NCBI GenBank assembly: GCA_017458185.1 | Contig: JAFTFY010000014.1 | Coordinates: forward strand, 1 to 64,000 | DNA: 64,000 nt | DNA from: Neisseriaceae bacterium | GTDB lineage: Bacteria > Pseudomonadota > Gammaproteobacteria > Burkholderiales > Neisseriaceae | Reading direction: 5' to 3' | Part shown: in pieces, positions 44,079-51,935 of the stretch | Position numbering within the stretch: position 1 is the stretch's first letter | Layout: every line of letters begins with the position of its first letter | Translations under genes and position numbers: made by a program | Notes under the pieces: generated by a model | Told to the model about the DNA's origin: nothing | Database searches by the model: none | Seen by the model: only the letters and a program-made list of their open reading frames with translations

Positions 44079-45062
44079 TCAGGCAACCTGAAACGCAAAA
44101 ATAGTATCATTCACTGCCCAAATGGCACTATTTTTACATTCCACGCTTTCCACTGTTTTCAACGCCGAAAAGCCGTCTGTTACAGGCTCGGTAATGTATT
44201 TATGTGGCGTATCTTGTCCAAACAACTCGCTACCGTCATCGATTACGCCGTTGCCGTTTCTATCCCACACCAACAGGCCGTCATCGGCTTTCACCCATTG
44301 CGTAGCGGTTTTAATGCCATTGCCATTAAAGTCAAACTGCACACCATTCCAGCCGTTGGCATTCACTAACTCAATACCGTCCCCGTCTAAATCTAATACT
44401 AATGGATCGTAAATATGGAATAAACCTGTGCGGTTTAAGCCAAACCAGTCTTCAAATTTATCGCTTAACCAGTCTTGTGCAGGTTTGAATAATTTATTCC
44501 AAACCAATTCGCCTAATTCTGCTCCCAACCAAGCACCAATACCAGCCATAATAGCGACAACAATAGCAGGAGCACCTAATGCTACTACTGCTCCACCTAT
44601 TGCAGCACCTGCCAATCCCCCCAGCCATGAACCTAAAACTTCAGAACCTGCTTCACCTAATTTGTCGTAATTTCCTGTTTGTGCCGCTTCTTTCATTGCG
44701 AGACCTAATTGAGCGATTGATGCTAATGCAGAACCTTTTTCAATTCTTTGAGCAACTTTTTCTGCTCGTTCTACCGCTTTACCTGCTTTTTCATAATAAT
44801 ATGAACTACTATCTCTAATGTTATCAATGCTTTTCATAACATCAGAGGCAACTTCTTTAAATTGACGAAACTCTTGTGGCGTTCCGCCATATTCCATTAA
44901 ACGCATTACACCGTCAGAATAACTGCGTGCCAAGTTGCTTAAATTACTACCAATTTTTTGGTATTTTGCATAATCATTTTGTCCTAATAATTTCCGCATT
45001 TCTTGTGCAGAAGTTAAAAGGGCATTTCCCAAATTGTTTAATTCGTCAGCAAAAGTCGTCAT
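44079..45062 (-). CDS. FrpC-type self-processing module protein, truncated
   Basis: The 327-residue product has a long helical N-terminal region (1-135, ending in the AEKVAQRIEKGSALASIAQLGLAMKEAAQ stretch). A Gly/Ala-rich hydrophobic hairpin follows (about 143-188, GAAIGGAVVALGAPAIVVAIMAGIGAWLG), then WFGLNRTGLFHIY and the module beginning Asp219-Pro220. The module runs only ~90 residues, to DTPHKYITEPVTDGFSALKTVES. It then breaks into an unrelated tail ending FQVA-stop, which is a degenerate uptake sequence. The EF-hand-like second half is missing, so self-cleavage may be lost. DNA of the shared part (about 44190-44460) is nearly identical to 42400-42650. Confidence 0.78.
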   Translation of the reverse strand: MTTFADELNNLGNALLTSAQEMRKLLGQNDYAKYQKIGSNLSNLARSYSDGVMRLMEYGGTPQEFRQFKEVASDVMKSIDNIRDSSSYYYEKAGKAVERAEKVAQRIEKGSALASIAQLGLAMKEAAQTGNYDKLGEAGSEVLGSWLGGLAGAAIGGAVVALGAPAIVVAIMAGIGAWLGAELGELVWNKLFKPAQDWLSDKFEDWFGLNRTGLFHIYDPLVLDLDGDGIELVNANGWNGVQFDFNGNGIKTATQWVKADDGLLVWDRNGNGVIDDGSELFGQDTPHKYITEPVTDGFSALKTVESVECKNSAIWAVNDTIFAFQVA

Positions 45063-45071
45063 TTTTGACCC

Positions 45072-45830
45072 CTATTCATTACAATCAAAGTTAAAAAACA
45101 AGCCATATAAACATACAGCAACAAACACACCTACACCACCAGAAAAAATGAGTGGTGTAAATGACCACATTAAAAGTTGTTCAAATTTACTTTGAAAACT
45201 CTCAATGAAAAAACCTTTGTGAATTATCCATATTATTACCCATAAAAATAAAGACAATAATATACAAAATAACCATCTGAAAAATGGACGCTTAATATTT
45301 TTGCGAAAATAATAATTATGGACATCCGTTTCTGAAAACAATGCCTTAACTGATTGCTTAAAACTATTTTCATCAGGTAATTCATAATTTATTTTTTGTT
45401 TTTTTCCATTTCGTTTATATTTTTCTTTTTTCCGTTCTCTTCTAACTAATCTTGGTTTCAAAAAAGGGTCTCCGTCATACAAAATACAATTAGTAAATAC
45501 AATAACAAAAAGTATTGTAAAATAAAACACAAGAGATACAAAAAAACAAAAACCTAATAATATTGATTTTTCATAAGATTCTGTTTCCAATAATTTTGGA
45601 ATAAACATATTTGGAACTAATGTATCAACAATCGAATAATTTATAAAATCCAATAAATTAAAATGATAAATAATTAAATAATAAACTATTAAACCAATAA
45701 AAAACATAATAACAATAGAATATGATAAATAGTCAATTATATTATCTATTTTCAAATTCTTCTCATAACATTTAATAATGTTAAATTTTTTTTGTTCTTT
45801 TTTATTAAACCAATAATCATCTTCATACAT
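45072..45830 (-). CDS. AT-rich membrane protein, candidate partner or immunity protein
   Basis: I do not recognise a family. The 252-residue product has TM stretches at about 36-60, 92-115, 190-207 and 225-247, separated by a basic cytoplasmic loop (RLVRRERKKEKYKRNGKKQK, about 127-146). It is strongly AT-rich, like the other island membrane gene, but shows no evident sequence likeness to it. Its stop is 9 nt before the start of the truncated FrpC-type gene, so co-transcription is likely. Confidence 0.62.
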   Translation of the reverse strand: MYEDDYWFNKKEQKKFNIIKCYEKNLKIDNIIDYLSYSIVIMFFIGLIVYYLIIYHFNLLDFINYSIVDTLVPNMFIPKLLETESYEKSILLGFCFFVSLVFYFTILFVIVFTNCILYDGDPFLKPRLVRRERKKEKYKRNGKKQKINYELPDENSFKQSVKALFSETDVHNYYFRKNIKRPFFRWLFCILLSLFLWVIIWIIHKGFFIESFQSKFEQLLMWSFTPLIFSGGVGVFVAVCLYGLFFNFDCNE

Positions 45831-45839
45831 AATTGATAT

Positions 45840-47150
45840 TCCTATCTAAAATTTATTTTCAGGCAGCCTGAAAACCCAAAATTCAAAACCCTTATTTAAT
45901 TTTCACAACAAAAATCAAATAAACCTTTTATACAATACACTATTTAACCTTTCAGGCAGCCCTTTATCGTCATTGCGAGCCGTTGTGTAACAACGGCGTG
46001 GCAATCTCCTAACTACGGAGAACGACATTGCACAAAACCTTTTCAGGCTACCTAAAAATCGTTTTATAACACAAAAACAACAACCTGCGTAGGTGGGCGT
46101 TATTGCCCACGCATTTTTATTCAAACTTTCAGGCTGCCTGAAAACCTTTTTGCATTGCCGTTGTATCGACTTACGCCACCCTAAAATTATTTTTAACTTC
46201 ATTTCACTCGTTAAAAATAATTTTAGGAGATTGCCACGCCGTGCTTACGGCACGGCTCGCAATGACGAACAGTGGCAACCTGAAAACCCAAATTCCAAAA
46301 CCCTTTATTTAACTTCCACAACAAAAATCAAATAAACCCTTTACACAATACACTATTTAACTTTCAGGCTGCCTGAAACAAAAAATCAACCCTATGTGTC
46401 ATTGCGAGATTTGAACGAAGTTCAAATCGTGGCAATCCAGTTAATCGCTTGCGATTAACCAAAGCCGCAAGGCTTTGTAATGCTCGTTCTTACACCATTT
46501 GGGCAACCTAAACGGCTTAATGCAATGCCATTAAAACGCCTTGCGGCGTTTGTTTTGCCTAACGGCAAAACATAGATTGCCACGATTTTTCCTACAGAAA
46601 AATCTCGCTTTTGACACGGTGTTATTTTCAGGTAGCCTGAAAACTCAAAATTCAAAACCCTTTATCTAATTTTCACAACAAAAATCAAATAAACCCTTTG
46701 CACAATACACTATTTAACCTTTCAGGCAGCCCTTTATCGTCATTGCGAGCCGTTGTGTAACAACGGCGTGGCAATCTCCTAACTACGGAGAACGACATTG
46801 CACAAAACCTTTTCAGGCTACCTGAAAATCGTTTTATAACACAAAATCAACAACCTGTGTAGGGTGGGCGTTATTGCCCATGCGTTTTTATTCAACAATA
46901 GACAACCTGAAAAACATTCTTGCATTGCCGTTGTATCGACTTACGCCACCCGATAAATTGACTGCGTCAATTTATCGGAGATTGCCACGCCGTGCTTACG
47001 ACACGGCTCGCAATGACGAATTAGGTTATAGGGTGGGCATTCTTGCCCACCACAAAGCCGCAAGGCTTTGATAAACCATTTATTCATGCAAACCTATCGG
47101 TTTGCTGGTGGGTTGGATTGTCCCACCCTATAAACACGCTTTCAGGTTGC
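45840..47150. repeat. Repeat block with duplicated 280-bp segment
   Basis: This gene-free 1.4 kb holds three further copies of the ~70-bp border sequence (45882-45961, 46288-46377, 46647-46731). A ~280-bp direct duplication spans roughly 45890-46170 and 46655-46960. Several CATTGCGAG-type hairpins with different stems are present, as are TAGGGTGGGC hairpins and uptake sequences including the variant AGGCTACCTGAA. The small open frames here have no protein character. Confidence 0.82.
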
Positions 47151-47261
47151 CTGAAATGAATTTCTTCATTTTGGTTATAAGCATATAAGCAATCAATCTT
47201 TGTGTTTTGATAGCGTCATTTTATGATTACGCCATATTCACAAATATTATGGAGTAAAAAA

Positions 47262-47804
47262 ATGGCTCGTTTAACCATTCACTCGGTGCAGTCTGCACCT
47301 GATGCGGCTCGTGCTCGTGTTGAGCAAGCTTTGAAAATTAATGGCTTTTTGCCGAATTTAATCGGGGTTTTGGCAAACGCCCCACAGGCTTTGGCAACTT
47401 ATCAGGAAGTGGGCAAAATCAATAATGACACTTCTTTAACAACTGCCGAGCGGGAAGTGGTGCAGATTACGGCGGCTAAACTCAATGGCTGTGCGTTTTG
47501 TTTTGCAGGACACAGCAAGGTGAGTTCGTTGAAAAAGTTATTTTCGCCTGATGAATTAGCAAATATCCGCAATCTTTCGGCGTTAAATGATAACAAACTC
47601 AATGCGTTAGCGAATTTTACCAAAGCGGTGATTTTGCACAAAGGCAATGTCGCAGACGATGAATTGCAGGCGTTTTTTGACGCTGGATATAGTGAGCAAG
47701 CGGCGTTGGAAGTGGTTTTGGGCGTGTCGCTCGCCACGCTGTGTAATTATGCTAATAATTTGGCAAGAACCGAGATTAACCCTGAATTGCAGGCGTTTGC
47801 GTAA
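47262..47804 (+). CDS. Carboxymuconolactone decarboxylase/AhpD-like protein
   Basis: The ATG at 47262 follows GGAG. The 180-residue all-helical protein has AEREVVQITAAKLNGCAFCFAGHS, the AhpD-type C-x-x-C-x3-H site (about 76-83). It also has DAGYSEQAALEVVLGVSLATLCNYANNLA. Such proteins act as peroxidase or disulfide partners. It lies 70 nt upstream of an acyl-CoA dehydrogenase-like gene, with which it is probably co-transcribed. The exact substrate is unknown. Confidence 0.87.
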   Translation: MARLTIHSVQSAPDAARARVEQALKINGFLPNLIGVLANAPQALATYQEVGKINNDTSLTTAEREVVQITAAKLNGCAFCFAGHSKVSSLKKLFSPDELANIRNLSALNDNKLNALANFTKAVILHKGNVADDELQAFFDAGYSEQAALEVVLGVSLATLCNYANNLARTEINPELQAFA

Positions 47805-47874
47805 ATCGTAGGCAGAAATAATTTCAGGCAGCCTGAAAATATTAAAGGCTACAAACTTCACACGGAGAACAATT

Positions 47875-48963
47875 ATGTCTTATGAAAACAATGAGTTAAT
47901 TCAAAACATTGCTTCGTTTGCCCAAGCAAAATTGCGTCCTTTGGTTGAAAAAATCGACCGTGAAAAGTTTTACCCTGCTGATTTTCTAACCGAATTAGGC
48001 GAAGTGGGCGGTTTTGCGTCTTTGGGCAACCCAAACGGCGGCTTGTTGTCGCAAATTTTGGTGATTCGCCAAATCGGTAGAATCTGCGGTTCGACTGCCT
48101 TTATGGTGTGGTGCCAGTCGGCGTTTGCTTGGTATTTGCGTCAAAGTAAAAATCAGGCGTTAAAAGATAAATATCTCGCAGATGTCTTGTCTGGCAAGCA
48201 ATTAGCAGGCACGGGTATGTCGAATACGATGAAACACTTATCGGGCATTGAAAAAAATAATTTGAAAGCCACTCGTGTGGCTGGCGGATATGTGGTCAAT
48301 GGCGGTTTGCCGTGGGTGTCGAATTTGGGAGAAACGCATATTTTTGGGGCAACGGCTCAAACCGATGACGGTTATGTGATGTTTGTTTTACGCTGCAATG
48401 CAAACGGTGTATCCATTCGCCGCTGTCCTGAATTTTGTGCGTTAGAAGGCACAGGAACGCTCACCGTTAGTGCAAACGATGTGTTTATTGCTGATGATGA
48501 AGTTTTAGCTCAACCCATTGAATTTGCTGATTATATAAAACGAATTCGTGCGGGATTTTTGCTGTTACAAATCGGTATCGGTGCAGGCATAATTGACGCT
48601 TGTCTTGATGTGATTAACGAGAGCAACAAAACGCGTGGCGAAGTGAATTCGTATTTAGAACATAGTTCAGGCAGCCTGAACATTCGTTTGAATAAAGCGT
48701 TAGATGAAGTGGCGTTGTTATCAAATAAAGTGGAAAACAACAACCACGCTATTTTGCCTGTTCTGAAATTGCGGGAAGCGGCAGCGGTGCTGTGTTTGGA
48801 CGCAAGTCAATCTGCTGCACTTCATTCAGGGGCAAAAGGTTATTTAATGCAAAACGCTGCCCAAAGATTAAACCGCGAAGCCCTGTTCGTGGCAATTGTA
48901 ACCCCTGCAATCAAACATTTACGCAAGGAAATTGTTGAAATAGAACCGAAAAAGGCGGCGTGA
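47875..48963 (+). CDS. Acyl-CoA dehydrogenase family protein
   Basis: The 362-residue flavoprotein has ELGEVGGFASLGNPNGG, STAFMVWCQSAFAWYL, AGTGMSN and RVAGGYVVNGGLPWVSN, which fit the N-terminal and middle domains of acyl-CoA dehydrogenases. The usual catalytic glutamate region is not obvious. Related flavoproteins near sulfonate ABC transporters act as sulfur-acquisition oxidoreductases (SfnB/DszC-like), an inference from context here. GGAG precedes the ATG. An in-frame uptake sequence encodes SSGSLNIRL. Confidence 0.85.
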   Translation: MSYENNELIQNIASFAQAKLRPLVEKIDREKFYPADFLTELGEVGGFASLGNPNGGLLSQILVIRQIGRICGSTAFMVWCQSAFAWYLRQSKNQALKDKYLADVLSGKQLAGTGMSNTMKHLSGIEKNNLKATRVAGGYVVNGGLPWVSNLGETHIFGATAQTDDGYVMFVLRCNANGVSIRRCPEFCALEGTGTLTVSANDVFIADDEVLAQPIEFADYIKRIRAGFLLLQIGIGAGIIDACLDVINESNKTRGEVNSYLEHSSGSLNIRLNKALDEVALLSNKVENNNHAILPVLKLREAAAVLCLDASQSAALHSGAKGYLMQNAAQRLNREALFVAIVTPAIKHLRKEIVEIEPKKAA

Positions 48964-48980
48964 GTGGGGGGATTTTTTAG

Positions 48981-49150
48981 ATGCCACACGGATTCGATTT
49001 TGCTTACGCAAAATCTTTAAAAGGATTGCCACGCCGTGTTTCACACGGCTCGCAATATGCATATCCGTAAGTAGTAAAACCACTAACGGCTATTGCTCAT
49101 TTAAAGGAATTGCGTTAGCAATTCCCAATCCGTGTGATATTAAAAAATCG
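48981..49150. repeat. CACACGGATT element copy 2
   Basis: CACACGGATTCGATTTTGC (about 48985) and GCAATTCCCAATCCGTGTG (about 49120-49138) form complementary ends. A GATTGCCACGCCGTGTTTCACACGGCTCGCAAT hairpin element (49024-49055) sits inside. Confidence 0.72.
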
Positions 49151-49194
49151 AATGATTACAGTAAATTAAATATTTTGACTACGCTTAAAACATC

Positions 49195-49400
49195 GTTTTA
49201 GTTTCGCTTCGCTCGCAGAAACTTCGGTTTGATTGCTTCGCAATCTATTTTATTTACTTCGTAAATAAAAAATTTATGCTTCGCATAAATAAACCTTGTT
49301 TTGGCTTCGCCTAAACTTCGGCTTGATGACTTCGTCATCTTTTATGAACTTCGTTCATAAAAGTTTGATACTTCGTATCAAACAAACCTTGTTTTCAGGC
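49195..49400. repeat. Hairpin string with CTTCG loops
   Basis: Consecutive stems GATTG/CAATC, TTTA/TAAA, TTTATG/CATAAA, GATGA/TCATC, TTTTATGAA/TTCATAAAA and TTTGATA/TATCAAA each enclose CTTCG or a close variant. Connectors such as AAACCTTGTTTTGGCTTCGCC match those at 12497-12818. The gap 48964-49591 has no gene. Confidence 0.78.
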
Positions 49401-49591
49401 AGCCTGAAAAAGGAAAGTAACAAACGGATTTGCTCACCCCTAACGGAGTTCGCTATTTTAAATCACCGTGAGCACCGTTAGGTGCGAACAAATCCGTTTG
49501 TTCATAAAAAAATAACTGTTAAAAGCGAGCAAAGCAATAAATTTCGTTTTCAGGCAGCCTGAAAATATTACAACAAGCAAAGGCAAAAAAA

Positions 49592-50362
49592 ATGAACAAC
49601 CATATTTTATCCGCACACAATTTATCCATCGGCTATACCGATAAAAAAGGCATAAGCACAACGGTTTTACGCTCGTTTTCGCTTGAAATTCAGCAAAACG
49701 AAGTGGTGATGATTTTGGGTGCGTCTGGCACAGGCAAATCGTCTTTATTGCGGTGTTTGGGTTTGTTGCAAACGCCGCTTTCAGGCAGCGTAAATATAGC
49801 GAACAGCACGCAAACGGCGTTTGTTTTTCAATCGCCTGCCCTATTGCCTTGGCTTTCGGTTTATCAAAATATCGCTTTTGGTTCGGATTTTAAAAATCAG
49901 CCGAAAATTGAAGATGATGCCGTTTGTCATATTCTTAAAGAAGTCGGATTATTCGACAGTGCGAATAAAAAACCTGCCGAATTATCAGGCGGCATGGCGG
50001 CTCGTGTGGCTTTGGCACGGGCTTTGGTGCGAAATCCTGACATTGTTTTTTTAGACGAACCGTTTGCGGCATTAGACGCAATCACACGGCACGATATGCA
50101 ACGGCTTTTGCTGCAAATGGCAAAAACGCACCACACGGCGGCGGTGATGGTTACCCACGACATTGACGAAGCCTTGCTTTTGGCAGACCGCATTGTGCTT
50201 TTGGGGCAAAGCCGCTTAATTGACGAGTGGCAGTTAAACCAGCATTTTCGGCGACAAAGCGATGATTTGGGCTACCAAACGATCCGCAAGGAAATACTGA
50301 ATGCCTTACAAAACGCACAGGAAAATAAACAACAAACGGATACTGTGGAATTTGTGATTTGA
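49592..50362 (+). CDS. ABC transporter ATP-binding protein (nitrate/sulfonate/taurine type)
   Basis: The 256-residue ATPase has Walker A GASGTGKSS (about 43-51), Q-loop FQSPALLPWL, signature LSGGMAARVALARALVRNP and Walker B VFLDEPFAALDAIT, then H-loop VTHDIDEALLLADRI. The LLPWLSV and DEALLLADRI features match the SsuB/TauB/NrtD group. The ATG is followed in the same direction by a permease after a 300-bp repeat spacer. No substrate-binding protein gene is in the window. Confidence 0.9.
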   Translation: MNNHILSAHNLSIGYTDKKGISTTVLRSFSLEIQQNEVVMILGASGTGKSSLLRCLGLLQTPLSGSVNIANSTQTAFVFQSPALLPWLSVYQNIAFGSDFKNQPKIEDDAVCHILKEVGLFDSANKKPAELSGGMAARVALARALVRNPDIVFLDEPFAALDAITRHDMQRLLLQMAKTHHTAAVMVTHDIDEALLLADRIVLLGQSRLIDEWQLNQHFRRQSDDLGYQTIRKEILNALQNAQENKQQTDTVEFVI

Positions 50363-50392
50363 TAAATAATGATTTTCAGGCTGCCTGAAACC

Positions 50393-50640
50393 CCTGCCGT
50401 CATTGCAAGCCGACAGACAGTTGTTAATGGCTTTGCCATTTACAACTGTGTCGCCCCGAGCCGTAAGGCGTGGGGGTCTCGCTGGAAAAATCGTGGCAAT
50501 CTCCCTGCTACGGAGAACGGCATATCGCAAAAATGTTTTTCAGGCAGCCTGAAAGATTTAATCTACCTAAACAACAAGGGGATTGCCACGCCGTGCGTAG
50601 CACGGCTCGCAATGACGGTTTTTATTTTCAGGCAGCCTGA
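50393..50640. repeat. Direct repeats A and B, left of the permease
   Basis: Segment A (about 50393-50548) starts CCTGCCGTCATTGCAAGCC. Segment B (about 50551-50640) starts GAAAGATTTAATCTACC and holds a GATTGCCACGCCGTGCGTAGCACGG hairpin. Both recur after the permease gene. The gap 50363-50668 has no gene. Confidence 0.82.
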
Positions 50641-50668
50641 AAACCCATTAAAACACAAGGAAAAAACT

Positions 50669-51424
50669 ATGACACGCACACAAACTATTTTTACACACCC
50701 CCTATTTGGGCTATTGTGTTTGCTGATTATTTGGCATATTTCGATTGTGATACTGACGCATTATCTGCCTTTGGCTCGAGCCTTTTTGCCGCTTAACGCC
50801 TTAACTGCGTCCGTGCAATTACTTGGCGAAAAAAGCATTTGGTTGCACTTTTTTGCGTCATTCAAACGCATTTTTTTGGGCTTGTTGATTGCCTTTTTTA
50901 TCGGCATACCCATAGGCTTAATTGTGGGCGTATCGCAAGCGTTTGAACGCTTAACGGTTGGTGTATTTCAATTTTTACGCATGATTTCGCCCTTATCGTG
51001 GATGCCGATTGCGGTGATGATTTTCGGTATCGGCGACTTGCCGATTATCGCCCTAATTGCTTTTGCTTGCGTGTGGTCGTTGATTATCAACACCGCACAA
51101 GGCGTAAAAAACATCGACCCTGCATGGCTTTCGTTGGGCAAATCTATGAACGCCACAAAAAGCGAACAATTACGCCACATTATTCTGCCTGCCGTCATCG
51201 GCAACATACTGACAGGCTTGCGTTTATCGTTAGGCGTGGCGTGGATTGTGTTAGTGCCGTGCGAAATGTTAGGCGTATCCAGTGGCTTGGGCTATTTTAT
51301 TTTAGACACACGCGACCGCTTGGCATACAACGAACTGTCCGCCGCCATTGTGTTTATCGGACTATCAGGCTGGGCGTTAGACTCAATCGCAAGATATATT
51401 TGTAACAAGTTTCAGGCAGCCTGA
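50669..51424 (+). CDS. ABC transporter permease (SsuC/TauC-like)
   Basis: I chose ATG 50669 (AAGGA upstream); the frame is open 100 codons further but through repeats. The 251-residue protein has about six TM helices and the ATPase-coupling loop SLGKSMNATKSEQLRHIILPAVIGNILTGLRLSLGVAWIVLV-CEMLGVSSGLGYFI. This is typical of BPD_transp_1 permeases for sulfonate, taurine or nitrate. The last codons FQAA-stop are an uptake sequence. It pairs with the ATPase upstream. Confidence 0.88.
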   Translation: MTRTQTIFTHPLFGLLCLLIIWHISIVILTHYLPLARAFLPLNALTASVQLLGEKSIWLHFFASFKRIFLGLLIAFFIGIPIGLIVGVSQAFERLTVGVFQFLRMISPLSWMPIAVMIFGIGDLPIIALIAFACVWSLIINTAQGVKNIDPAWLSLGKSMNATKSEQLRHIILPAVIGNILTGLRLSLGVAWIVLVPCEMLGVSSGLGYFILDTRDRLAYNELSAAIVFIGLSGWALDSIARYICNKFQAA

Positions 51425-51917
51425 AAGATTTAATTTACCTAAACAACAAGGGGATTGCCATGCCGTGCGTAGCACGGCTCGCAATGACGGTTTTTATTTT
51501 CAGGTAGCCTGAACTCCTGCCGTCATTGCAAGCCGACAGACAGTTGTTAATGGCTCTGCCATTTACAACTGTGTCGCCCCGAGCCGTAAGGCGTGGGGGT
51601 CTCGCAGGAAAAATCGTGGCAATCTCCGCACGCAAGGAGAACGGCATATCACAAACATGTTTTTCAGGCAGCCTGAATGGATAGGTTTTTTAAATTTCAC
51701 ACGGATTCGATTTTGCTCACGGAAAATCTATTAAATAAACAGCATTTATAGGAATTGCGTTAGCAATTCCCAATCCGTGTGATATTAAAAATTGAATGAT
51801 TACAATCAATTAAATAATTTTCAGGCAGCCTGAAAGATTTAATCTACCTAAACGACAAGGGGATTGCCACTCTCTGCGTCAGTCTCGCAATGACGATATA
51901 ATTTCAGGCAGCCTGAA
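51424..51917. repeat. Direct repeats B, A and a CACACGGATT element, right of the permease
   Basis: Copy B' is at 51423-51512 and copy A' at about 51515-51675, in the reverse order of the left side. A CACACGGATTCGA...CCAATCCGTGTGA element follows (51694-51783). A third B-like copy is at 51829-51915. No gene lies in this ~500-bp gap. Confidence 0.8.
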
Positions 51918-51935
51918 AACATAAGGAAACCCAAA

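Noticed and set aside
46093..46335. Small frames in the 45.8-47.2 kb repeat block
   Set aside because: They are translations of the CATTGCGAG-type and border repeats and share peptides such as RRLPRRAYGTARND between copies. They are not genes.
50369..50668. 100-codon extension of the ABC permease
   Set aside because: The frame is entirely repeat-derived (segments A and B). A ribosome site and a TM-leading ATG lie at 50669.
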